Below, piece after piece: positions 1 to 5,379 of a DNA stretch of 5,559 nt (positions are counted from its first letter, which is position 1; each line of letters starts with the position of its first letter). The DNA comes from Acidisphaera sp035272265 (GTDB lineage: Bacteria; Pseudomonadota; Alphaproteobacteria; Acetobacterales; Acetobacteraceae), in the NCBI GenBank assembly GCA_035272265.1, contig DATEQV010000169.1:1-5559 (forward strand), read 5' to 3'. The notes beneath the pieces were generated by a model. The model was not told the origin of the DNA. It was given only the letters and a program-made list of their open reading frames with translations, and did not search any database. The translations under genes were made by a program, and so were the position numbers.

Positions 1-122
1 TGGGAGGATGGAACTGCTACTATAAACCCCCTGGTCCCATCACCATGCGACGTGGCATGGAACAGTTCGACGCAATCCATCGTGGTCGCCAACTCGGTCA
101 ATCCGGGACGATGCTGCAATGA
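1..122 (+). pseudogene. C-terminal end of a probable IS4/Tn5-type transposase (partial at window edge)
   Basis: The frame that is open at the left edge (codons from position 3) runs about 39 residues to a TGA at 120-122. It reads GGWNCYYKPPGPITMRRG, followed by MEQFDAIHRGRQLG and a short tail. The pattern GG(F/W)...PGP.T..RG......I..G..L resembles the extreme C-terminus of IS4-family transposases; Tn5 transposase ends with a comparable GGF...LWEGWE..L..GF stretch. The catalytic DDE residues would lie to the left, outside the window, so I cannot tell whether the copy is intact. Its neighbour, a truncated resolvase facing it, supports a mobile-element context. If this is a transposase, the right inverted repeat of the IS should lie shortly after 122, but I could not pair it without the left end. 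The family call comes from memory of motif shape on a short fragment, so it is tentative. Pseudogene is used here to mean partial; the gene may be whole beyond the edge. Confidence 0.4.
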
Positions 123-159
123 GAAGTGCGAATCCCCTAGCTTTGGTAAAGGAGGCGGG

Positions 160-280
160 ATTATGCGAAGCTCAGCCCAGAGCCCGCGGAACCCCAACAT
201 CATGCAGGGTCAATGAACTACGCCAGAGATTGTTGCGAACCCGGCGCGCGACTCCACATAACCGCGGGCTTCGCATCATC
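160..280. repeat. Imperfect inverted structure made of TTATGCGAAG / GCCCGCGG motifs
   Basis: On the plus strand, atgcgaag (163-170) is followed 11 bases later by gcccgcgg (182-189). On the minus strand the same two motifs recur, overlapping by one base: atgcgaag (276-269) then gcccgcgg (269-262). The minus-strand copy continues into ggttatgtggagt (263-251), itself a variant of the 13-mer gatgatgcgaagc (280-268). It therefore looks like two directly repeated half-sites separated by a few bases. Paired half-sites of this kind resemble tyrosine-recombinase core or accessory sites or the ends of a small mobile element; that interpretation is inference. The right limit of the structure coincides with the point where the resolvase protein loses family similarity (280/281), so it probably marks a recombination or insertion boundary. 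Confidence 0.45.
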
Positions 281-619
281 TGCAAGCCCGCCCAGGACGG
301 TCAGCATCAGGCGGCCGTGTGAGGTCGTGGTGTCGGCCCAGGCGTCGCCCAGGGACCGGAAACCGGCCTTCTTGCCCGTGATGGCGGCGAGGGTGTTTAG
401 CAGGTCGCGAGTTGAGCGGGCCAGCCGGTCGAGCCGCGTCACCATCAACACGTCACTGGCCCCAAGCGCGGCAATGGCTTTACGAAGCTGCGCCCGGTCA
501 CTTTTGGCTCCGCTTGCCACTTCCCGGAACACCTTCCCGGCACCGGCAGCCCTCAAGGTGGTCACCTGTGCCGATACGCTCTGGCCGTCAGTCGATACTC
601 GCGCATACCCGTAAATCAT
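218..619 (-). pseudogene. Truncated serine recombinase (Tn3-type resolvase), catalytic domain only
   Basis: The predicted product has 133 residues, against roughly 180-200 for a complete resolvase of this family. The N-terminal catalytic domain is well preserved: MIYGYARVSTDGQS with the nucleophile Ser9 and Arg7, Arg42 in KSDRAQL, and the LDRLARS segment with Asp64, Arg65 and Arg68. It continues through GFRSLGDAWADTTT and HGRLMLTVLGGLA to residue 113. Family members then carry a helix-E segment of the type EFERxLIRxRTxEGR and a C-terminal helix-turn-helix. Here the sequence changes at 280/281 to about 20 unrelated residues and a TAG. The product lacks most of the dimerisation/DNA-contact helix and all of the HTH, so it should not resolve cointegrates. 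No tnpA is found in the window, so the gene is a fragment of a Tn3-like or related element. The ATG at 619 fits the family start exactly. Confidence 0.85.
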
Positions 620-690
620 GCCTGACTTATGGCGGTATCTTATGCAAAAGAAAAGGGCAATCCGATCAAGGGTCTAGATTCTTTGCATAA
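620..690. promoter_or_regulatory. Candidate res site / promoter region upstream of the resolvase
   Basis: Tn3-type resolvases act at a res site that usually lies directly upstream of the resolvase gene and also holds its promoter. This region is clearly more AT-rich than its surroundings and contains an inverted pair, ttatgcaaa (640-648) and tttgcataa (682-690). A further CATAAG-like element occurs nearer the start codon. Reading toward the gene (minus strand), TTGATC followed 17 bases later by TGCATA is a weak -35/-10 candidate. The pair is shorter and less regular than a full three-subsite res site, so this is a plausible remnant and not a demonstrated site. Position 690 is a possible outer edge of the mobile segment. 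Confidence 0.4.
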
Positions 691-954
691 TTCTTGAAAT
701 TCGCACCAGCGTGTGCTGCGGTAGGTCCGCTCCCCACCGAAAGCGGCTGTCGGTTGAGCTATTCCGCGCCGGCTTCAGCCGGCGCATCGCTGGCCGCGCG
801 AACAGATCGCCGCGGTGGCGCGCGCAGCGGCCGCGCGCTACGACGCCGCCGCGTCCGCCTGCGCGACGTCGCGCACCAGGCCGCCCGGCTCAGCGCATGG
901 CAACCGGTCGTGGCGGGTGAGCGCCCCGCACCACGGCCAGGCCAGGACCCGGCA
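691..954. other. Intergenic stretch without a recognisable gene
   Basis: This lies between the mobile-element remnant and the stop codon of the SCP2-like gene. I read both strands: open frames here are arginine- and proline-rich, resemble no family I know, and look like GC-driven noise. The only structure found is a short perfect hairpin (766-785) and a weaker 5-bp stem (727-731 with 742-746). The stretch may be the 3' untranslated region of the murJ-trpS cluster joined to insertion-site sequence. Confidence 0.5.
766..785. terminator. GC hairpin downstream of the SCP2-like gene, weak terminator candidate
   Basis: Nine bases (gcgccggct, 766-774) are followed by two bases and their exact reverse complement (agccggcgc, 777-785). 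In RNA this would form about an 8-bp GC stem with a tetraloop. It lies about 170 bases beyond the stop codon of the last gene of the minus-strand cluster. Neither strand shows a run of Ts after it, so it is not a classical intrinsic terminator. It could equally be a REP-like or processing-protecting hairpin. Confidence 0.3.
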
Positions 955-1257
955 CTACCCCAGCACCGCCGAGAGCTCCATCGCGACCATCATGTCCCCG
1001 CGCACGCGGAGCCGGCCGGACATGAACGCGCTCGTCGGATCGAGCTCGCGGTCGAGGATCTGCCGCAGCACGTCGAGCGCCATCTCCAGCGTGCAGTCGG
1101 TCTCCTCGACGTCGTCGCGCGACATCATCGCCGGCGGATTGCGCGCGTCGATGACGATCACGCCGTCCTCGCCGCAGTCGAACTTCACCAGCTTGCCCAG
1201 CTCGTCGAAGGCACTCAGGCTTTCGCGCAGGCTGGTCTCGATGACGACGATGGACAT
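955..1257 (-). CDS. SCP2 sterol-carrier-domain protein, 100 aa
   Basis: This small soluble protein consists of a single SCP2-like domain and has no signal peptide or membrane segment. The signature parts are a KFDCGEDGVIVIDA strand pair (25-38), TDCTLEMALDVL (53-64) leading into the helix, and the C-terminal block ILDRELDPTSAFMSGRLRVRGDMMVAM (67-93), the most recognisable part of bacterial SCP2 proteins. In eukaryotes the fold binds sterols and fatty acyl chains in a hydrophobic tunnel. Most bacteria make no sterols, so the ligand is likely another lipid or acyl compound and is unknown here. The ATG at 1257 is preceded by a strong ribosome site (AGGAGAG, 6 bases upstream). The gene starts 12 bp after the trpS stop, so it is most likely the last gene of the murJ-trpS transcript. 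It ends with TAG at 955-957. Confidence 0.85.
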   Translation of the reverse strand: MSIVVIETSLRESLSAFDELGKLVKFDCGEDGVIVIDARNPPAMMSRDDVEETDCTLEMALDVLRQILDRELDPTSAFMSGRLRVRGDMMVAMELSAVLG

Positions 1258-1269
1258 GCGTGCTCTCCT

Positions 1270-2268
1270 TCAGAGCTTGAGGAAGCCGACCAGACGCTCC
1301 GCCTGATCGACGATCGGATCGGCGATGGCCGCCGCGCGCCGCGCGCCGTCGCGCAGGATCGCGTCGAGCGCGGCGGGATCGGCGAGCAGGCGTGCGGTTT
1401 CCGCCGCGATCGGCTGCAAGGTCGCGACCATCAGCTCGGCGAGCGCGTCCTTGAACGCGCCGAACCCCTTGCCGCCGTGTTCGCGCAGCACGGTCGCGGG
1501 ATCGGTGCCGGCAAGCGCCGCGTAGATGCCGACGAGGTTGCGCGCCTCCGGCCGCTCCTCCAGTCCCGCGGGCTCGGACGGCAGCGGCTCGGGGTCGGTC
1601 TTGGCGCGCCGGATCTTCAGCGCGATCGTGTCGGCGTCGTCGGACAGGTTGATCCGGCTCTGATCGGACGGATCGGACTTCGACATCTTCCTGGTGCCGT
1701 CGCGCAGGCTCATCACGCGCGCGGCGGGGCCGAGGATCAGCGGCTCGATGCGCGGGAAGAACTCGACGCCGTAATCGTAGTTGAATTTCTCGCCGATGTC
1801 GTTGGCGAGCTCGAGATGTTGCCGCTGGTCGTCGCCCACCGGCACCCGCGTGGCGTGATAGGCGTGGATGTCGGCGGCCATCAGGTTCGGATAGACGTAC
1901 AGCCCGGTCGACGCGGCCTCGCGGTCCTTGCCGGCCTTGTCCTTGAACTGCGTCATGCGGTTGAGCCAGCCGAGGCGGGCGACGCAGTTGAAGATCCACG
2001 CGAGCCGCACATGCGCGTGCACCGTGGATTGCAGGAACAGCGCGCCCCGGTTCGGATCGATGCCGCAGGCGATGATCGTCGCCGCCATCTCGCGCGTCTG
2101 CTGCGCGAGCTGTGCCGGGTCCTGCCAAACGGTGATCGCGTGCAGGTCGACGACGCACCACAGGCACTCGTGGTCGTCCTGCAGCGCCACCCAGTTGCGG
2201 ATGGCGCCGAGGTAGTTGCCGAGCGTGGGAATGCCGGTCGGCTGGATGCCGGAGAGGATGCGCTGCAT
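1270..2268 (-). CDS. trpS: Tryptophanyl-tRNA synthetase
   Basis: This cytoplasmic class I aminoacyl-tRNA synthetase joins tryptophan to tRNA-Trp using ATP. Its 332 residues are the usual bacterial length. The HIGH-equivalent lies in QPTGIPTLGNYLGA (9-22, TLGN core). The tryptophan/adenylate pocket segment YPNLMAADI (126-134) runs on to VPVGDDQRQHLELANDIG (142-159). The second ATP loop is a canonical KMSKS at 194-198, followed by SDP. All catalytic motifs are intact, so the gene should be functional. The ATG at 2268 gives the family-typical MQRILSGIQPTG start. The gap to the murJ stop is 12 bp with only a weak ribosome site, which suggests translation linked to murJ. The TGA at 1270-1272 is closely followed by the SCP2-like gene. 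The murJ-trpS order is common in alphaproteobacteria. Confidence 0.97.
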   Translation of the reverse strand: MQRILSGIQPTGIPTLGNYLGAIRNWVALQDDHECLWCVVDLHAITVWQDPAQLAQQTREMAATIIACGIDPNRGALFLQSTVHAHVRLAWIFNCVARLGWLNRMTQFKDKAGKDREAASTGLYVYPNLMAADIHAYHATRVPVGDDQRQHLELANDIGEKFNYDYGVEFFPRIEPLILGPAARVMSLRDGTRKMSKSDPSDQSRINLSDDADTIALKIRRAKTDPEPLPSEPAGLEERPEARNLVGIYAALAGTDPATVLREHGGKGFGAFKDALAELMVATLQPIAAETARLLADPAALDAILRDGARRAAAIADPIVDQAERLVGFLKL

Positions 2269-2280
2269 GGCTCGGGTGTA

Positions 2281-3891
2281 TCAGCCCGCACCGCTGCGGG
2301 CGAGCATGCGGCGGGTCTCGCGCAGGTCGAAGGCGCCGACGACCTGCCCGGCGACCGCGTAGGCGGCGAGCCCGGCCAGGACGAGCGCGGCGAGGGCGGC
2401 CCAGCGCAGGCCGCGCACGGCGTCGGCATGGGCGAACAGCGGTCCCTGCAGCAGGGCCAGCGTCGCCGCCATGGCGGCGGCGGCGACGCCCATGCGCGGT
2501 GCCCGGCGGCGCAGCTGCGTGTCCGGCACCAGGAAGCCGCGCCGCAGCAGCAGCACGGACAGCGCGCCGGCGTTGACGATGGCAGCGATGCTGGTGGCGA
2601 GCGGCGGCCCGATGTGCTGCAGCGGCACCATCAGCGCGAGGTTCAGCGCGAGGTTGAGCACGAGCACGACCACCCCGACCTTCACCGGCGTGGCCGTGTC
2701 GCCGCGCGCGAAGAACGCCGGCGCCAGCACCTTCAGCAGCACGAAGGCCGGCAGGCCGAGCGCGTAGGCCGCCAGCGACTGCGACGACAAATGCGCGGCC
2801 TGGTGGGTGAACGCGCCGCGGCCGAACAGCACCCACATGATCGGCTCGGCGCTGACGATCAGCGCCAGCGCGGCGGGGATCGTCAGGAACAGCGAGAACT
2901 CGACGGCGCGGTTGAGCGTGTCGATCGCCTGTCCCGCCTGCCCGCCGCGCACCTGGCGCGACAGCACCGGCAGGATCGCGGTGCCCACGGCGACGCCGAT
3001 CGTGCCGAGCGGCAGCTGATAGACGCGCTCGGCGTAGTACAGCAGCGACACCGTGCCGGCGGGCAGCAGGCTGGCGATGATGACGTCGACTGCCGAGTTG
3101 AGCTGGGTGGCGCCGGCGCCGATCAGCCCCGGCCCCATGCGGCGCATCAGCACGCGCATCTGCGGCGTCAGGCGCGGGCGGGGGACGTGCAGCCGCATCC
3201 CGGCGCGGCGCACCGCCCAGATCAGCAGCCCCAGCTGCACGACGCCCGAGACCGACACGCCCCAGGCCAGCGCGTGGCCGACCGTCGGCACGTACGGCGT
3301 CAGGAACAGCATCGCGGCGATGGAGACGACGTTGTAGAGCATCGGCGCCGCGGCGGCGGCGGCGAAGCGGTGCAGCCCGTTCAGCACGCCCGACAGCAGG
3401 GCGGCGAGGCAGATCAGGATCAGGTAGGGAAACGTGATCCGGGTCAGGTCCACGGCCAGGGCGAACTTGGCCGGGATCTCGGAGAAGCCCGGGGCCAGCA
3501 CGAACAGCAGCACCGGCATGAAGATCTCGCCCACGATCGTCAGCAGGCCGAGCCAGAACGCCATCACGCCGATCGCCTCTTCGGCGAATTGCTGGGCGGC
3601 GTCGCGGCCTTCGGCGGCGAGCAGGCCGGAGAATTCGGGCACGAAGGCGGCGTTGAACGCGCCCTCGCCGAACAGCCGGCGAAACAGGTTCGGCAGCTTG
3701 TTGGCGACGAAGAAGCAGTCCGCCACGGGGCCGGTGCCGGCGAGTGCGGCGATGAGGATATCGCGCACGAAACCGAGCAGCCGGCTGCCCATGGTCCAGC
3801 CGCCGACGGTCAGGATCCCGCGAAGCACGGGCCCGTCTAGCAGCCGGGTCGGCGGCGTGGGAAGCGCCCGGAGGGAAGCGCCGGGGCGCAC
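2281..3891 (-). CDS. murJ: Lipid II flippase MurJ (MviN family)
   Basis: This polytopic inner-membrane protein of the MOP exporter superfamily moves the peptidoglycan precursor lipid II from the cytoplasmic to the periplasmic face. Numbered from the GTG at 3891, the 536 residues show the N-terminal SRLLGFVRDILIAAL block (36-50), DCFFVANKLPNLFRRLF with GEGAFNAAFVPEF (58-87), SLLYYAERVYQLPLG (282-296), FGRGAF (356-361) and PAFFARGDTATPVKV (391-405). Residues matching those important in E. coli MurJ are present: Arg37, Arg43, Asp58, Arg71 and Arg289. About 14 hydrophobic segments are expected and the sequence fits that. The start is uncertain. The GTG at 3891 has GGGGAAG five bases upstream but adds a 21-residue polar leader. 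A GTG at 3828 would give (M)LRGILTVGGWTMGSR, which matches the usual family N-terminus better and a 515-residue product. It is the first gene of a likely murJ-trpS-SCP2 transcript. Confidence 0.96.
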   Translation of the reverse strand: MRPGASLRALPTPPTRLLDGPVLRGILTVGGWTMGSRLLGFVRDILIAALAGTGPVADCFFVANKLPNLFRRLFGEGAFNAAFVPEFSGLLAAEGRDAAQQFAEEAIGVMAFWLGLLTIVGEIFMPVLLFVLAPGFSEIPAKFALAVDLTRITFPYLILICLAALLSGVLNGLHRFAAAAAAPMLYNVVSIAAMLFLTPYVPTVGHALAWGVSVSGVVQLGLLIWAVRRAGMRLHVPRPRLTPQMRVLMRRMGPGLIGAGATQLNSAVDVIIASLLPAGTVSLLYYAERVYQLPLGTIGVAVGTAILPVLSRQVRGGQAGQAIDTLNRAVEFSLFLTIPAALALIVSAEPIMWVLFGRGAFTHQAAHLSSQSLAAYALGLPAFVLLKVLAPAFFARGDTATPVKVGVVVLVLNLALNLALMVPLQHIGPPLATSIAAIVNAGALSVLLLRRGFLVPDTQLRRRAPRMGVAAAAMAATLALLQGPLFAHADAVRGLRWAALAALVLAGLAAYAVAGQVVGAFDLRETRRMLARSGAG

Positions 3892-4082
3892 GGCGGCTTC
3901 CCCCGGTTGCGCCAGATCAGTGACGGGCAGGCGGGCGCCGGGGGAATGCAGCGCAGCGGCCGAGGGAAGTCGCGTCTGAAACAGGGCGGGTATTGCAAGC
4001 GGCCGGCTGTGCTATCGTGACGCCGGCCGTGCTCCGGCGGCGCGGCACGCCGGCGCCAACATCGAAGAACAGGGGGATCATC
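3892..4082. promoter_or_regulatory. Divergent intergenic region between murJ and the DUF2189 gene
   Basis: Both neighbouring genes read away from this 191-bp stretch, so it should hold both promoters if the murJ start at 3891 is right. I see no confident -35/-10 pair. Its one clear structure is an inverted repeat, cggccggc (4000-4007) and gccggccg (4022-4029), spaced by 14 bases containing CTATCG (4012-4017). That hexamer resembles the CTATAT-type -10 box of alphaproteobacteria, but the only TTG-type hexamer upstream (TTGCAA, 3993-3998) lies too close for normal spacing. The repeat could be an operator or a 5' leader hairpin of the plus-strand gene. Confidence 0.4.
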
Positions 4083-4880
4083 ATGTCCGATACCTATGCG
4101 CATCCGGCGCACCCGTTCGCGAGCCACGTGCGACACGTGCACGACGAGGATCCGTTCCACTGGCTCGCCGCCGGCCTGCGCGACTACCACGCGGCGACCG
4201 CGGCGAGCGTGGCCTACGGCATGATCTTCGTGGTGGTCGGGCTGGTGCTCGCGCTCGCGCTGTACCTGGCCGACGCGATCTACCTGTTCGTCCCGCTCGC
4301 CACCGGCTTCATGCTGCTCGGCCCGGCGGCGACGGTCGGCTTCTATTCGATCAGCCGCGACCTGGAGCGCGGACACACGCCGAGCCTGTCCCGCGCGGTG
4401 TCCGCCTTCCGGGTCAATCCCGGTCCGTTCGCCTATGTCGGGCTGGCGTTGCTGTGCCTGTTCCTGCTGTGGGTGCGCCTCGCGCAGCTGGCGTTCGCGC
4501 TGAGCTTCCCGTCGAGCGGCGGCTTCGATCTGCAATCGCTGGTCAACACCACGTTCTTCACGACGGGCGGCCTGGTGTTCGCGGCGATCACGGTGGCGAT
4601 CGGAGCGGTGATCGCCGCGCTGGTCTTCGCCGGCGGCGCGTTCGCGCTGCCGATGCTGCTGGACCGCAAGGTCGGCATGGTCGAGGCGGTGGCGACGAGC
4701 TGGAACGCGGTGATGGCGAACCCACGGCCGATGGCGATCTGGGCGGTGATGCTGGTGCTGATCGTCGCGGCGGGGATGGCGTGCTTCATGATCGGCCTGG
4801 CGGTGAGCCTGCCGCTCGCCGGCCACGCGACGTGGCACGCGTACCGGGCGGTGATTCGTCCGGAGGGGGCGGCGGACTGA
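4083..4880 (+). CDS. DUF2189 integral membrane protein, 265 aa
   Basis: This is an inner-membrane protein of the DUF2189 family, whose biochemical role is not known to me. About five hydrophobic segments are visible: roughly 41-62, 66-88, 115-140, 163-190 and 216-245. Family hallmarks are AYGMIFVVVGLVL (44-56), the GFMLLGPAATVGFYSISRDLERG block (75-97), LPMLLDRKVGMVEAVATSW (189-207), MANPRPMAIW (211-220) and a C-terminal LPLAGHATWHAYR (243-255). The hydrophilic N-terminus is rich in histidine (His7, 10, 15, 18, 20 and 26), which is unusual and might bind metal; that is inference. The frame extends upstream to 3993, but the ATG at 4083 is chosen because AGGGGG lies six bases before it and the extra 30 residues look non-coding. 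It is transcribed alone and faces away from murJ. It ends with TGA just before a large palindrome. Confidence 0.88.
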   Translation: MSDTYAHPAHPFASHVRHVHDEDPFHWLAAGLRDYHAATAASVAYGMIFVVVGLVLALALYLADAIYLFVPLATGFMLLGPAATVGFYSISRDLERGHTPSLSRAVSAFRVNPGPFAYVGLALLCLFLLWVRLAQLAFALSFPSSGGFDLQSLVNTTFFTTGGLVFAAITVAIGAVIAALVFAGGAFALPMLLDRKVGMVEAVATSWNAVMANPRPMAIWAVMLVLIVAAGMACFMIGLAVSLPLAGHATWHAYRAVIRPEGAAD

Positions 4881-4924
4881 TTGCACGCCTTGCCCTTCGC
4901 GTAGGAAACCTCAGCGGCGATCAG

Positions 4925-5039
4925 CCCATTTTCGTCATCGCGAGCGAAGCGTGGCGATCCAGGGCCGCGTGACAAATGCCGGCCGCGCGGCCCTGGATCG
5001 CCACGGCGCTGCGCGCCTCGCGATGACGAAGTCAATGGG
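4925..5039. repeat. Large near-palindromic repeat (REP/MITE-like) between convergent genes
   Basis: Three matched blocks pair across a 16-base loop (4970-4985). Gtggcgatccagggccgcg (4951-4969) pairs with its exact complement at 4986-5004. Ttcgtcatcgcgag (4931-4944) pairs exactly with 5017-5030. Cccatt (4925-4930) pairs with aatggg (5034-5039). The arms differ only by small unpaired inserts (cgaagc on the left; a GC-rich 12-mer and gtc on the right). The gtcatcgcgagcgaagc...gcgatccag core resembles a dispersed intergenic repeat I recall from many proteobacterial genomes. As RNA it would fold into a very stable hairpin from either strand. Its place between the ends of two convergent genes fits a bidirectional terminator or mRNA-end protector. 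No T-tract directly follows on the plus side; reading the minus strand, a T-run (about 5056-5061) lies before the hairpin, not after it. Confidence 0.85.
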
Positions 5040-5084
5040 TTTCGATCCCATACCGAAAAAATATCCGTAACGTAAGCGGAACAC

Positions 5085-5330
5085 TCAGTCGAACTTGGGC
5101 GGATCGCGAACCGGCTGATCCGGCAGCAACTCGAGATCGACGCCGCCGAGCGGGGCGAACAGCCGGTGGATCGCTTCGGCGAGATTGGTTTCCTCGCCGG
5201 TTTCCGCCGCGAGGGTCTCGCTGAGGATGTGGCGCAGCTCCGCTTCCATCGACCTGCCATGGCGGGCGGCCCGGATGCGCAACCGTTCCTTCAGCGCGTC
5301 GTCGACGTTGCGGATGGTCAACGTGGTCAT
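5085..5330 (-). CDS. FitA-like ribbon-helix-helix antitoxin, apparently without partner toxin
   Basis: This 81-residue protein matches FitA/VapB-type antitoxins (often annotated as plasmid stability proteins). The N-terminal RHH DNA-binding part is MTTLTIRNVDDALKERLRIR (1-20) followed by AARHGRSMEAELRHILSETL (21-40). The tail LFAPLGGVDLELLPDQPVRD (57-76) ends PPKFD, like the toxin-wrapping C-terminus of FitA relatives. Such antitoxins bind their own promoter together with a PIN-domain ribonuclease toxin encoded immediately downstream, usually overlapping the antitoxin stop. Here the 204 bp after the stop, up to the end of the DUF2189 gene, hold no PIN-like frame (no LDTNV-type start) and are mostly filled by a palindromic repeat. 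The antitoxin itself looks intact. It may be a relic, a solitary regulator or an immunity factor against a toxin elsewhere. It lies 49 bp downstream of the gpsA stop; no strong ribosome site precedes the ATG at 5330. Confidence 0.85.
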   Translation of the reverse strand: MTTLTIRNVDDALKERLRIRAARHGRSMEAELRHILSETLAAETGEETNLAEAIHRLFAPLGGVDLELLPDQPVRDPPKFD

Positions 5331-5379
5331 GCCGTCGATATGCCACTCGCATGCAATGCGTTCAACGACGGCATCGCGG

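Noticed and set aside
213..614. A 133-codon plus-strand frame opposite the resolvase
   Set aside because: It is the exact antisense of the resolvase gene, which carries the recognisable catalytic motifs.
727..746. A small stem (ccgct with agcgg) as an RNA element
   Set aside because: Five base pairs with a 10-base loop are expected often by chance in GC-rich DNA, and nothing around supports a function.
890..2836. A 648-codon open frame on the minus strand in another register
   Set aside because: It overlaps murJ, trpS and the SCP2 gene out of frame, is Arg/Ala/Gly-rich and lacks domain structure. It is an out-of-frame shadow in high-GC DNA.
694..3840. A 1048-codon open frame on the plus strand
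   Set aside because: It runs antisense across the SCP2, trpS and murJ genes and is full of Arg, Ala, Gly, Gln and His, as expected from the complement of GC-rich coding sequence. It has no recognisable domain and no ribosome site. The opposing genes carry clear family motifs.
3837..4886. A 349-codon minus-strand frame antisense to the DUF2189 gene
   Set aside because: Its composition (Arg, His, Gln and Asp runs) is that of an antisense shadow, whereas the plus-strand frame shows coherent membrane segments and family motifs.
4881..5084. A PIN-domain toxin downstream of the antitoxin
   Set aside because: I read the minus strand after the antitoxin stop in the frames next to it. The frame from the overlapping GTG gives no LDTN-type start or acidic PIN residues, and most of the stretch is palindrome.
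4433..5260. A 275-codon minus-strand frame crossing the palindrome and the antitoxin
   Set aside because: It spans the 3' part of the DUF2189 gene, the palindrome and the antitoxin gene out of frame, and its residues are low-complexity Ser/Arg/Ala with no family resemblance.
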